64,000 bases of DNA from Gambelia wislizenii (GCA_030847615.1 JAUMIR010000004.1:230062501-230126500), one strand, 5' to 3'; counted from the stretch's first letter, positions 1 through 9,591 are shown. Numbers and translations: made by a program. The notes: a model not told the origin generated them from the letters alone.

Positions 1-2136
1 CTCCTGGAGTTTGTTATACAATGGAAAGGAGAAGCCAGGCATAGTCAGACACGTATTCTTGACTTTAGGAGAGCTGATTTCAGTAAACTCAGGGAAATAC
101 TTGGGATGATCCCATGGTCAGGAATACTAAAAGAGAAGAGACCTCAAGACGGATGGGACTTTCTCAAAAGGGAGATACTGAAGGCACAATTTCAAACAGT
201 ACCATTGAGGAAGAAAAATGGGAGGTGTCTCAAGAAACCAGGATGGATGACTAAAGAACTTTCAATGGAGCTAAGTTTTAAATGGAACATGTATAGGAAA
301 TGGAAAAGGGGGGAAATCACCAAAGAAGAATTCAAACAGATAGCGAACACATGTAGGAGTAAAGTCAGAAAAGCTAAAGCGCAGAATGAGCTCAGGCTTG
401 CTAGGGAGGTTAAGAACAATAAAAAGGGTTTTTTTGGGTATGTCCGCAGCAAAAGGAGGAAGAAGGAAATGATAGGGCCGCTACGTGGAGAAGATGGCAA
501 AATGCTAACAGGGGACAGAGAAAAGGCGGAATTACTCAACACCTTCTTTGCCTCAGTGTTTTCAGAAAAGGAAAAGGGTGACCAACCTGAGGAGAATGGA
601 ACAGAGGACACAATAGGGGAAATCCAGCTCAAAATAAGTAAAGAGGTAGTACAGGAATACCTTCTTAATTTAAATGAATTTAAATCTCCAGGACCAGATG
701 AACTACACCCAAGAGTATTAAAAGAGCTGGCAAATATAATCTCAGAGCCATTGGCAATAATCTTTGAGAACTCCTGGAGAACAGGAGAAGTCCCAGCAGA
801 CTGGAGGAGGGCAAACGTTGTTCCCATCTTCAAAAAGGGGAAAAAAGAGGATCCCAACAATTATCGTCCAGTTAGTCTGACATCAATACCAGGGAAGATT
901 CTAGAGCAGATCATTAAACAGAGAGTCTGTGAACATTTAGAAGGCAATGCCATAATCACAAAAAGTCAACATGGGTTTCAGAGAAACAAGTCATGCCAGA
1001 CTAATCTGATCTCTTTTTTTGATAAAGTTACCAGCTTGGTAGATGAAGGGAATGCTGTGGACATTGCATACCTTGATTTCAGTAAGGCCTTTGACAAGGT
1101 TCCCCATGACATTCTTGCATACAAGCTTGTAGAATGTGGGCTAGACAAGTTAACTGTTCAATGGATTTGTAATTGGTTGACCGGCCGAACCCAAAGGGTG
1201 CTCAGCAGTGGCTCCTCTTCGTCTTGGAAAGATGTGACCAGTGGGGTGCCACAGGGTTCTGTCCTGGGCCCAGTGCCATTCAACATCTTTATCAATGACT
1301 TAGATGAGGGAATTAGGGGCATACTTATCAAATTTGCAGATGACACCAAATTGGGAGGAGTAGCTAATACCGTAGAGGACAGGATCAAAATTCAGAATGA
1401 CCTGGATAGACTGGAGAGCTGGGCCAAAGCTAACAAAATGAAATTCAATACGGAGAAATGTAAAGTACTGCATTTAGGGCGGAAAAATGAAATGCATAAA
1501 TATAGGATGGGAGAGACCTGGCTGAATGAGACTACGTGCGAAAGGGATCTAGGAGTCCTAGTAGACCACAAGTTGAACATGAGCCAACAGTGTGATGCGG
1601 CAGCTAAAAAGGCCAATGCAATTTTGGGCTGTATCAATAGAAGTATAGTGTCTAGATCAAGGGAAGTAATAGTGCCACTCTATTCTGCCTTGGTCAGACC
1701 TCACTTAGAATACTGTGTCCAGTTCTGGGCACCACAATTCAGAAAGGACATTGACAAATTGGAGCGTGTCCAGAGAAGGGCAACTAAAATGGTGAAAGGT
1801 CTGGAAACGATGCCTTATGAGGAGAGACTTAGGGAGCTGGGTATGTTTAGCCTGGAAAAAAGACGGTTAAGAGGCGATATGATAGCCCTGTTTAAGTATT
1901 TGAAGGGATGTCACGCTGAGGATGGAGCAGGCTTGTTTTCTGCTGCTCCAGAGACTGGAACACGGAGCAATGGGTGCAAGCTCCAGGAACAGAGATTCCA
2001 CCTCAACATGAGGAGGAACTTTTTGACAGTAAGAGCTGTTCGGCAGTGGAACACACTCCCTCGGAGTGTGGTGGGGTCTCCTTCCTTGGAGGTCTTTAAA
2101 CAGAGGCTGGATGGCCATCTGTCGGGGATGCTTTGA
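1..2136 (+). CDS. CR1 ORF2 reverse transcriptase, partial at the left edge
   Basis: This would copy the element's own RNA into DNA at a nicked target (target-primed reverse transcription). The frame is open from base 1; the first Met is at 106 but is not a likely true start, because the reading upstream (for example RILDFRRADFSKLRE) is CR1-like. Counting from Met106 as residue 1: SPGPDELHP fingers motif near 196; NYRPVSLTS motif near 253; motif A LDFSKAFD at 323-330; motif [11 protein letters not shown] from 379; motif C FADD at 410-413 with both catalytic aspartates; thumb/C-terminal region with [11 protein letters not shown] and [12 protein letters not shown]; conserved end QWNTLP...FKQRLDGHL. 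The frame stops in SGML at 2136. Odd: residue 391 is proline (GPVPFNI), where the copy at 41.2 kb has leucine (GPVLFNI). The apurinic-type endonuclease domain is not in the window. Confidence 0.93.
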   Translation, partial: LLEFVIQWKGEARHSQTRILDFRRADFSKLREILGMIPWSGILKEKRPQDGWDFLKREILKAQFQTVPLRKKNGRCLKKPGWMTKELSMELSFKWNMYRKWKRGEITKEEFKQIANTCRSKVRKAKAQNELRLAREVKNNKKGFFGYVRSKRRKKEMIGPLRGEDGKMLTGDREKAELLNTFFASVFSEKEKGDQPEENGTEDTIGEIQLKISKEVVQEYLLNLNEFKSPGPDELHPRVLKELANIISEPLAIIFENSWRTGEVPADWRRANVVPIFKKGKKEDPNNYRPVSLTSIPGKILEQIIKQRVCEHLEGNAIITKSQHGFQRNKSCQTNLISFFDKVTSLVDEGNAVDIAYLDFSKAFDKVPHDILAYKLVECGLDKLTVQWICNWLTGRTQRVLSSGSSSSWKDVTSGVPQGSVLGPVPFNIFINDLDEGIRGILIKFADDTKLGGVANTVEDRIKIQNDLDRLESWAKANKMKFNTEKCKVLHLGRKNEMHKYRMGETWLNETTCERDLGVLVDHKLNMSQQCDAAAKKANAILGCINRSIVSRSREVIVPLYSALVRPHLEYCVQFWAPQFRKDIDKLERVQRRATKMVKGLETMPYEERLRELGMFSLEKRRLRGDMIALFKYLKGCHAEDGAGLFSAAPETGTRSNGCKLQEQRFHLNMRRNFLTVRAVRQWNTLPRSVVGSPSLEVFKQRLDGHLSGML

Positions 2137-2195
2137 TCAAGATTTCCTGCGTGGCAGGGGGTTGGACTGGATGGCCCTCGTGGTCTCTTCCAACT

Positions 2196-2236
2196 CTGCA
2201 ATTCTATGATTCTATGATTCTATGATTCTATAAGGG
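2196..2236 (+). repeat. CR1 3'-terminal octamer repeat
   Basis: About three and a half tandem copies of ATTCTATG end the CR1 copy. CR1 elements end in such 8-bp repeats instead of poly(A); the tail marks the 3' end used for priming. Confidence 0.85.
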
Positions 2237-2894
2237 TGGGAGAGGGGCGGGAAAGGCGATTGTGGGACGGGAATGCTTTTTTTGTTCTTGTCTGATAATC
2301 TCCTAAATCTACAAAAGCTATGAAAGCCAATGCTACAATTTTCTCTCTCTCAGTGTTAAAGGTGCTACAAGATCCCCTTGCTTACTTTAACATATATAGT
2401 TTGGGAAGAATGTGTGCTCTTTATTGATGAATTTGCATGTATGTCATAGCCTGTTGTTGCTCAGGTTGCAGTCACTACATGTTTTTGTAAGAATTCTGCA
2501 GTATATAAAGTTAGTTTAATTGCTTGTTTGATGTGGAATCCTGGGCTATCAAGCCAGAGTCCAACTGGCACTGTGTTGTTAAATAAACTGCTGAGTTCAA
2601 TGAACTATCAGATTTTGTGAACCTTAAAGAGGAAAAACAAATCCTCTGTACCTCACAGCACCAATGTGATGAAGTGGAGTAGAACTCCCCTCCTTCCCCA
2701 CCCTTCTGAAATTGATTTTGCAAATAGGAGTGGAACTTTCATATTATTGTGTCCCTAGGATGTCTATGAGTGGTGATATCAAAAGCAACAGAGAGAACCA
2801 AGAAAATCCACAGGATGATGCACCTTTCATCTTGCTATTTTTGGTAGTAGTAAGCCAGGCCACTAGTGGTAAGCATTCTTTTAAAGCATGGGTG
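2237..2894. other. No recognised gene or element
   Basis: AT-rich sequence with only short frames on both strands. No splice-bounded exon, repeat copy or structured RNA is recognised. Confidence 0.5.
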
Positions 2895-3022
2895 GAAGTC
2901 ATGTAGTTCTCCAGATTTTAGACTGCATCTCCCAGAATTTTTTTATCATTGGCTGTGCTGGCTGCTGGGAGCTGCAGTGCAACGATATCTGGAGAGCTGC
3001 ATGGTTCCCATCCCTGGGCCCA
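2895..3022. mobile_element. Small hAT-like MITE remnant
   Basis: The sequence contains CTGCATCTCCCAGAATTT, a central GGCTGTGCTGGCTG, and GGGAGCTGCAGTGCAACG followed by ATCTGGAGAGC and a GGTTCCCATCCCTG end. This matches the general pattern of a short palindromic MITE ('gattgtagtccaac...tctggagggccacaggttcccc') that is common in reptile genomes. Related pieces lie near 4260, 21090, 25150 and 54450. Ends are eroded and no target duplication was confirmed. Confidence 0.55.
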
Positions 3023-3113
3023 TCTCCATGAGGGGAAAAAATCCAAAGTACCTCATAGTATTGGCATGTCGCAGCAGCAGCTACATGTCTAAACAGTTTT
3101 TCTGGCCTCGGAA

Positions 3114-3570
3114 GCCCCCATAAGCCTTGCATTCCTGATGGCGGCCATGAGTGATTTACTCATGTTAGTTCTTCACCGCTGTGGTTTTTTTTTTTTTAAT
3201 AGGACAGTAAAACAGAAAATAATCATCCTGTTTTATCACCTTAGCAAGTGATCGCTAAGGCGAAAATCCAACATGACAGCAGCAGGCATTTGCCTTGCAA
3301 GCAAGCTCTGCCCCTGCTGTCACCCGGCCAATCAGCTTTGTGCTTCCCTTCGAATTTTTTTGTTGTTCAGTAGTCCAAATGAGCAGGAATGAGCACCCCC
3401 CTCACGGTTTTTGAGAAAGTACGAGAAAATCTGCGAAGGCTTTTACCCAATTGTTTTTGCCGTTTCCCCCCCCCCCTTCTGAATAGTGTGGATTGGTGCT
3501 GGATCCCATTTAGACAGGTAGGATTCCTAGCAAATTCCATGAGGGGTATTTTCACTGTTTAAATGGGCCC
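3114..3570 (+). mobile_element. Unclassified interspersed repeat, family R1, copy 1
   Basis: Aligns by eye, as the reverse complement, with 24059-24576. Shared blocks include the GTGATCGCTAAGG / GAGCGATTGCTAAGG region, the TTTATCACCTTAGCA block, the GGATTGGTGC block and the CCATGAGGGG block near the far end. The ends read GCCCCCATAA and TTTAAATGGGCCC, which may be eroded inverted termini. No coding frame is conserved between the two copies, so this looks like a non-autonomous DNA element; its superfamily is unknown. Confidence 0.6.
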
Positions 3571-4257
3571 CTTGTTTTAGAGCAATGGTAAATTCAGTAC
3601 TCTCAAGTACATGGCCATACTAATTCATCATAATATTTAAAGCCTAAGAACTAGAACTGCTTTCCCAGTCTCTCTTGTAGTTGAAAGAGTTTCTTACAGC
3701 TTTCTAGAAATGAATTGCCATCAGGGATAAATAAGACCTTATTTATGCTTGCCTTAGGTTGCGTAAGTATAATTATTTCCACCAGTGGACATGGAAATAA
3801 CTATGGGCACGACTTGTCTATGTGTTAACACTGGTAGTAGAAGTCATCATAATTATTACCAGGAAATGTTTCATGAGTTTTCTTATAGCATTTTCTTCAT
3901 ATTGCATAAAACTTGCCTAACCATGAGAAGATGATGGATGTTTTAACAACAGAAAGTTTTACATGGATCTCAAGAAGAAAAAAAATACTGGTGCTATCAG
4001 TCACACCGGGAACAGCAAGCTAAGACATAAAATATGCTGGACTTCATGGCAATGAGGTTTGTATTTGCAAACTGGCAATCCCATACAAGTTTCTGAACCC
4101 TTCAGTCTCTTTCAAAAGAGATAAATATTTAAGTATTTAAGGGAGGGAGAAATCCCTTCAAAACTTCCCTGTGTTGCAAGACAATATAGTTGATTCGGCT
4201 TGTAAGAGTGTTTTTTAAAGTGTATTTCACAGAGCATGGAAAAATTACATTTTTGGA
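3571..4257. other. No recognised gene or element
   Basis: AT-rich sequence, including an A-run near 3977. Nothing recognised on either strand. Confidence 0.45.
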
Positions 4258-4335
4258 TCATAATGCAGAATCCTCCAGCCAACATGGCCAGTGTCTAGGT
4301 TGGCAGGAGGATTCTGGGAGTTGTAGCAAAAAAAA
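4258..4335. mobile_element. Fragment of small hAT-like MITE
   Basis: Contains GCAGAATCCTCCAGCC...ACATGGCCAGTG and AGGATTCTGGGAGTTGTAG, the two facing halves of the short palindromic MITE also seen at 2895. Only the core is present. Confidence 0.5.
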
Positions 4336-4340
4336 GGAAA

Positions 4341-4499
4341 CCACAGTTATCCCTCCTTGCAAACCTGGATCTTGCTATCTTATATAAAGGACACCATTTT
4401 GCTATGCCATTGCATATAATAGGACTTGAGTATTCATGGATTTTGGTATCCACGGGGGTCCTGGAACCAAACCCCAGCTAATATGAAAGGACAACTGTA
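4341..4499 (+). mobile_element. Tigger-like MITE, family A, internally deleted copy
   Basis: Left end resembles CAGTTATCCCTCC and the right end is GGACAACTGTA. Compared with the full copies at 17426, 33697, 38598 and 50261, about 70 bases of the left half are missing. The family core (TATAAAGGACACCATTTTGC, then TATTCATGGATTTTGGTATC) is present. Terminal CAGTTGTCCCTCC sequences with TA duplications are the pattern of Tigger/pogo elements of the Tc1-mariner superfamily. No transposase is encoded. Confidence 0.75.
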
Positions 4500-5435
4500 T
4501 TTCCAATCTCTGTTCTTTCCACTAAATCAAGACTGAGAAAGTCAAGGCCTAAGGTTACTTATTGATTTAGTCTGAAGAAATAATTTCCCCCCACTTTTCT
4601 TCTCAAGCAAGCAATAAAGATAAGAATGTTTACATTCAGAGGATAGGCCTAAATTGTGAGTCATCTTCATGGGAGAAAGGTAGGATACAAAATGAATGAA
4701 TAAAAGCTATACAAAAACCTACTCCCCCAACTTAAAATAATATACTGTACATGTATTTAAGTGGATAAAAATAGTTTATGATAATTTTGCTGTAATCTGA
4801 ACATGTAAAGGAGGAAAGGTTCTGTGGACCTGAGCCTGGCCTTCAACTGTGGTTTGGTTATTGCAAAATTAGAAAATAGTTGAGGTGTATTTCCTTACCT
4901 TAGCCATGTTTATAAAGATATAATATAGGGTTTGTCTACATAGGCCAAATAAAATTATCTAACCCCGTTTTTACAGTGAGCTGTCCAGATAACATACAGC
5001 TCAAATCCAGGTCTTTTCAGCACCTCAGGGTTTTAATCTGGACCAAAAAGAGTTAGGACTTACTCCAGATTGGACCAGAAAATCTGGATATATGTGTGTG
5101 TGTGGATGGTGTGGGACGGGGGGAGGAGTTTTGGTGCGTGGGGACAAGAGGTTGGGAGGAAGTTCCTTGTGCCAGGTGATAACTGACTGTTCCTACCAGG
5201 AAATGCTTTCCCTGTTTCAAGTTCACTTTTTAGCAGTTCCTTCACTGCCATATATTTTGTATATACAGCAGTTGTTCAGAGAAGTGCATACCAACATACC
5301 TAACATACCAATATTATTATTAGCAGTGTGTACAGATAATAGGATGTCCAAAGCGGCTCAAATCTGTGGGAAAAGACATATGTATATTCTCATGCATGGG
5401 GGAAGGGGGGGGAAACTGCATACTGGCCATACATA
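4500..5435. other. Mostly unassigned; possible MITE end near 4927
   Basis: Base 4927 onward reads GGGTTTGTCTACATAGGCC, matching the terminal sequence of the family at 48241 (GGGCTTGTCTACATGGGC); no matching right end was found. A short (TG)n run lies at 5092-5103. An ATTATTATTAGCAG stretch near 5318 may be an eroded L2 tail. Confidence 0.4.
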
Positions 5436-5969
5436 CCGTATATTCCGGCGTATAAGATGACTTTTGAGCACTCAAAAGTGCCCTCCAAAATAGACAGTAG
5501 TCTTATATGCCGGATATACTTTGCTTCGCCTGCCTGCCTATCTCCTGCCTCTTCGCAAACGGAGCGAAGAGGCAGGAGATGGGGCAGAGGGGTGAAGCAA
5601 AGTGTTTTGCAGTTCATTCGCTCCCCTCCTCCGCCTACTCCCCCTTTGGGAAGCAACGGAAGACAGAGGAGGGGGCGAACATTGCGGTTTGCCGCGGCCA
5701 CCGCTCGATCGCCTCTGCAGCGGCCGAGGCAAACCACTAGATTTGCCCTTTCCCCCCACCTTCCTTGAAGGTGGAGGAAAAGGGCGAAAATGCCCTGTTT
5801 TGCTCCACGACCCCGATCCCTCCTTCTGGGCTCCCTTCTGAAGGGAGCCCAGAAGGAGGACGCGGGGCCGTGGAGCCAGGATTTGCCCCCTCTCCCCACC
5901 TTCACGGAAGGTGGGGAGAAGGGGCGAACGTGCTCCGTTTGGCTACACAGCCTCCGCATCTTCCTCCTG

Positions 5970-6283
5970 GGCTCCCTTCCACCCTCCCCAAAGCCCCCTC
6001 CCTCCAGCGTCCTCCCTTCAGCTACTCCCCCTCCCCAAAGCCGCAATCCCACTTGAGATCACGGCTTCAGGGAGGGGGTGGGTGGCTCCGAAGCCGCTTC
6101 CCTCCAACCACCCTTCCACCATCCCCAAAGCCCCCTCCCTCCAGCGTCCTCCCTCCAGCCACTCCCCCTCCCCAAAGCCGCGATCCCACTCGAGATCGTG
6201 GCTTCGGGGAGGGGGTGGGTGGCTGCGAAGCCCCCCCCGTCCAACCACCCTTCCACCCTCCCCGAAGCCCCCTCCCTCCAGCC
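5970..6283 (+). repeat. Tandem array of about 130-140 bp units inside the GC-rich element
   Basis: Blocks reading TTCCACCCTCCCCAAAGCCC, then CCTCCAGCGTCCTCCC, then CCCAAAGCCGCGATCCCACT and GGGAGGGGGTGGGTGGCT recur at about 5978, 6110 and 6250 (the last is partial). Each unit contains an inverted pair, GATCCCACTCGAGATCGTGG, and so could fold. Confidence 0.75.
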
Positions 6284-6655
6284 CCCCAGCCAGCTGGCCA
6301 TCCCACATTCCCCAGCCCACCAGGAGGCTGGGCAGCCTCCTCGTGGGTTGGGGAATCGCGGGAGGAGGGAGAACCCCCCCCCAGCCAGCTGGCCATTCCT
6401 CATTCCCCAATCCATGAGGTGGCTGGGCAGCCTCCTCGTGGGTTGGGGAATAGAGGGAGGAGGGAGACCCCCCCAGTCAGCTGGCCATTCCTCATTCCCC
6501 AACCCACGAGGTGGCTGGGCAGCCTCCTCGTGGGTTGGGGAATAGAGGGAGGAGGGGGAACCCCCCCCAGCCAGCTGGCCATCCCGCATTTCCCAACCCA
6601 CGAGGAGGCTGGGCAGCCTCCTGTGGGTTGGGGAATCACGAGAGGAGGGAGCCCA
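6284..6655 (+). repeat. Four tandem about 90-bp hairpin units inside the GC-rich element
   Basis: Four consecutive units start with CAGCCAGCTGGCCATCC or a variant (about 6287, 6379, 6473, 6567). Each carries a perfect or near-perfect hairpin with arms CCAACCCACGAGG and CCTCGTGGGTTGG around GCTGGGCAG. Differences between units are few, so the array expanded more recently than the unit itself formed. Confidence 0.8.
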
Positions 6656-7233
6656 GAAGGAGGGATCAGGGCTGTGGAGTTAAACCCCAAGGAAGCTCCT
6701 TCTTCCTTGAAGGTGGGGAGAGGGGGCGAATCCCGGGGTTTGGCTTTGGAAGGGAGCCCAGAAGGAGGGATTGGGGCTGTGGAGCCAAACGGGGCATGTT
6801 CACCCCTTCTCCCCACCTTCCTTGAAGGTGGGGAGAGGGGGCGAATCTAGGGGCTTGCCGCGTCCGCCCCCGCTTCCCCCGCCTTGGTCCCCTTCGGAAG
6901 AGCCAAGATGGAGCGAAGGGGGCTGCTGAGGCAAACTGGGCATTTTCACCCCTTTCCTCCACCCTCGAGTCCAGTTTGACTGGAAGGTTGAAGAGAGGGG
7001 CGAATGTTGCCCTGCCAGCTGATCCTGTTCGCTTTCCCAACTCGTGAGGAGATCCTCATGAGTTGGGAAACAAAGAGGATCAAAGGATCAAAGAGGTAAG
7101 GCTCCCCCAGCTAGCCAAATTGGGTGGTGGTGGTCTTATCTGGCGAATATAAGCCTAAGCCTAGATTTTTGGCTGGAAATTGGGGGTGGTGGTCTTATAC
7201 ACCCAGTCGTCTTATACGCTGGAATATACGGTA

Positions 7234-7817
7234 CTGCGATTTATTGGACTGGGGTGAGTTCAAAACGGTGTGGATGCACCTGAATTCATATCAGTGTGTG
7301 TGGCAATCTTGTGGACAAGTCCATGGTTGCTGTGGAGCAGGGTAACCCAAAGGGAAGATAGATTTTCCTGTCTGTGTAGATGAGCCAATGGTTGGACAAG
7401 AGAACAATTTCTGGTGTTAATGCCCCATTTTTCAGATTTGGTGAAAACTCATGCCTACTTTTAAAAAAAGAAAACTGTTTAAGGAAAAGTTGGATAAGAA
7501 AATAAAGTTTGTTATATTACTGTTCTCTGTGTAGCAGACCGACTGAACATAAATAATAAGTGAATTGTCATCCTTCAATGTGAAGGTGGAGCCACTGTCA
7601 CTCAGTGAGTGGAGATTTGGATTTGGAAATGAAAGGGCTTAGTTCCCGTTGCATCTCTGCCATTATGACAACCTGGACAATTTTTCATCTTTTGACCTCA
7701 GTTTTCTCATATATAAAATAATAATATAATGCTCCCTTTGTCCTGGTTTTGAGACAATGGTGGGAAATAAATACAGGAATAAAAACACCCTCAGATTTGT
7801 GAATCCTTTTGGAAATA
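7234..7817. other. No recognised gene or element
   Basis: Ordinary AT-rich sequence between the GC-rich unit and the nested MITE complex. Nothing recognised. Confidence 0.45.
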
Positions 7818-8404
7818 CAGTATGACCCCTATATCTGTGGAGGATACATTGCTGAACTTACTGTGGATAGTGAAAACTGCAGATAGTAGCAAACCTGATT
7901 ATTCCGGCAGAAGCATACTGTTGCACTGGAGGACCTCCAAATGCCTAGAGATGTGTCCTCTCTAGGTATTTTCAGGTCCTCCAGCATGACTCTATGGTCA
8001 ACTTGACTGTAGAATCACACTGGAGAATTTAGAAATGCCTACAGAGAACATATGTTTTTGGACATGGCGCAGGGCCGGTTTAACCTGTCTGCCAAATCAG
8101 CATTGGCAGGGGGCCCCGAGGTCAAGAGGGCCCCCCGGGTTGGCCTCCTTAATCTGACGAAGGAGACAGCCAGGAGACAGCCGGGAGGAGCCCCCTCTTA
8201 CCCTCCTCCTCCAAAAACCTCCTGCTGGCTTTTTTTTAAAAAACAAAAAAACAAAACAGCCTCTCCAAAACTAAAGAGAAAGAGAAAGAGAAAGAAACAG
8301 CAGCCCTCCATGGCAGAAGCTGGAGGGAGAGGCACCTCGGAGAGGTTGAGTGTGTGTGTGTGAGAGAGACACAGGGAATTTGAGGGTTGTCTCCCTCAGA
8401 AAGG

Positions 8405-8407
8405 GCT

Positions 8408-8460
<53 letters not shown>
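8405..8460 (+). repeat. (TTTC)n microsatellite
   Basis: About 13 uninterrupted TTTC units, followed by CCTTTCCTTCCTT. It lies inside the hAT MITE, beside the CR1 fragment. Confidence 0.95.
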
Positions 8461-8461
<1 letters not shown>

Positions 8462-8559
8462 CTTTCCTTCCTTGCACATAGATCCCCTCCAGCCCATCTT
8501 TCCAGCTGCTTTTAACATGTCTTGGTTCCTCTCCCCTCCCTTTCTCCCTTGGTCTTCTT

Positions 8560-9060
8560 CAGCCATCCAACCTATGTTTAAAAAAACCCAAAGAAGGAGA
8601 CTCCACCACACTCCAAGGTAGCAGTATATTCCACTTCCAAACAGCTCTTACTGTCAGGAGGTTCTTCCCAATATTCAGGTAGAATCTCTTTTCCTGTAGT
8701 TTGAACCCATGGCTCCGTGTCCTAGTCTCTGGAGCAGCAGAAAACAAGCTTGCTCCTTCCTCAATATGACATCCCTTCAAATATTTAAACATGGCTATCA
8801 CGTCACCTCTCAACCTTCTCTTCTCTAGGCTAAGCATACCCAGCTCCCTAAGCCGTTCCTCATAGGGCGTAATGGCTTCCAGATCTTGCACCATCCTTCT
8901 CAGTATCTTTCTTGTGCCCAGAATTGGAAATGGTATTCCAGGTGAGGTCTGACCAAAGCAGAATGGAGTAATACTATTACTTCCCTTGATCCTATTAATG
9001 CAGCCTAGAATCACATTGGCATTTTTTGCTGCTGCATCACACTGCTAACTCATGTTTAGC
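8560..9060 (-). mobile_element. CR1 fragment, 5'-truncated
   Basis: Read on the minus strand it encodes the CR1 C-terminal region ([43 protein letters not shown], then a WNILLPWS stretch with an indel). Compared with the 5' copy, residues between the RT core and this segment are lost and the frame is disturbed near 8930. It lies inside the hAT MITE, so it inserted after that element. Confidence 0.85.
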
Positions 9061-9189
9061 TTGTAGTTACTCTTTATTTTCTTTGAGGAAATCTACACCT
9101 TTACATTAATTGCTAATAAACAAAAAATATTATGTTAGTGCCTATAATATAGTTTTTAAACTAAATTATTGGTGGCAAATTATGTAATA

Positions 9190-9427
9190 TAGTAGGCCCC
9201 TCTTATCCACTGGGGATTGGTTCGGGGGGGGGGCGTGGATTCTGAAAACCATGAATAATAGTGAACGCCATTGAAAATAATGGGACTTCTGGTTTAAAAT
9301 ACCATAGAGTTGCCTTGGAGGGCCTAGAAAAGGGCTAGGGAAGACACATTTTCTAGGAAGACTCTATGGTAGGTGTTCTGTTTTGTGTTCCATGGATAAT
9401 GAATCCATCGATATGGGGGTCCTACTA
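9190..9427 (+). mobile_element. Tigger-like MITE, family B, inner copy
   Basis: Left end AGTAGGCCCCTCTTATCC and right end GGGGGTCCTACTA are inverted and flanked by TA. The core carries GGAGGGCCTAGAAAAGGG and GACACATTTTCTAGGAAGAC, the family B hairpin. It sits inside the hAT MITE, which itself sits in an older family B copy. Confidence 0.75.
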
Positions 9428-9591
9428 TAATCTGAACATCCTGTACAGTGAACGGGTTAGGTTACATTAGGTTACATTTGGGGCCCCCAAAGTAAAGCAT
9501 TGCAGGGCCCCCCAAAATTCCTTAAACCGGCCCTGGACATGGGTAAGTGAAACCACAGGTGCTAGTCCTGCAGATACATGGGGTTGTACTG

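Larger units (their letters stand above)
1..2236 (+). mobile_element. CR1 LINE, 3' portion, runs off the left edge
   Basis: Seen: one continuous reverse-transcriptase frame from base 1 to the stop at 2134-2136, a short 3' UTR of about 70 bases, and a tail of directly repeated ATTCTATG units at about 2200-2232. A short 3' UTR ending in an ATTCTATG-type octamer repeat, with no poly(A), is the mark of CR1. No stop or frameshift is visible in 2.1 kb, so this is the least decayed LINE copy in the window. The frame has no upstream stop, so the endonuclease half may lie outside the window; a full CR1 is about 4.5 kb. Six other CR1 pieces here are aligned against this copy. Confidence 0.93.
5745..7010. 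repeat. Dispersed small palindromes inside the GC-rich element
   Basis: A palindrome CCACCTTCCTTGAAGGTGG or a variant, followed by GGAGAGGGGGCGAA, occurs near 5757, 5895, 6703, 6812 and in diverged form near 6958. A second inverted pair, GGGCTCCCTTC and GGGAGCCCAGAAGGAGG, occurs near 5827-5855, with single arms near 6648 and 6752. Confidence 0.7.
5436..7231. mobile_element. 1.8 kb GC-rich DNA-transposon-like unit with 28-bp inverted termini
   Basis: The left terminus CCGTATATTCCGGCGTATAA is repeated in inverted form at the right (TTATACGCTGGAATATACGG), with about 3 mismatches over 28 bases. Both ends are flanked by TA (5434-5435 and 7232-7233), consistent with a TA target duplication. The interior is far richer in G+C than the surroundings and consists of several tandem and palindromic arrays. 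There is no transposase motif. The long open frames inside (one of 361 codons) result from stop-poor, proline-rich repeats; every frame on both strands is similarly open, so I do not call a gene. The TA flanks suggest a Tc1/mariner-type enzyme; this is inference. Confidence 0.8.
8070..9535 (+). mobile_element. hAT-like MITE, family H1, with internal insertions
   Basis: Termini CAGGGCCGGTTTAA and TTAAACCGGCCCTG are perfect inverted repeats of 14 bp. Flanks GACATGGC (8061-8068) and GACATGGG (9536-9543) look like an 8-bp target duplication with one mismatch and one extra G on the left; 8-bp duplications are typical of hAT. The sister copy at 49414 is 215 bp, so most of this 1.47 kb is later insertion: a (TTTC)n run, a CR1 fragment and a family B MITE. 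Confidence 0.8.
7818..9591 (+). mobile_element. Tigger-like MITE, family B, split by a nested insertion
   Basis: The left part (7818-8069) starts CAGTATGACCCCTATATCTG after TA and carries the family B core (TGCCTAGAGATGTGTCCTCTC). The right part (9544-9591) reads AAGTGAAACCACAGG...CTGCAGATACATGGGG and matches the right end of family B at 60340-60361. The 1.47 kb between them is a hAT-like MITE with its own contents, so this element was already in place when the hAT element entered it. Confidence 0.75.

Noticed and set aside
192..860. 222-codon minus-strand frame
   Set aside because: Antisense shadow of the CR1 reverse transcriptase.
5390..6052. 220-codon minus-strand frame
   Set aside because: Same low-complexity GC-rich interior of the transposon-like unit; it crosses the element boundary into unrelated sequence.
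5765..6850. 361-codon proline-rich open frame, with other long frames on both strands
   Set aside because: All frames are open because the DNA is GC-rich and repetitive; the protein is a translation of the tandem arrays, with no domain and no start context.
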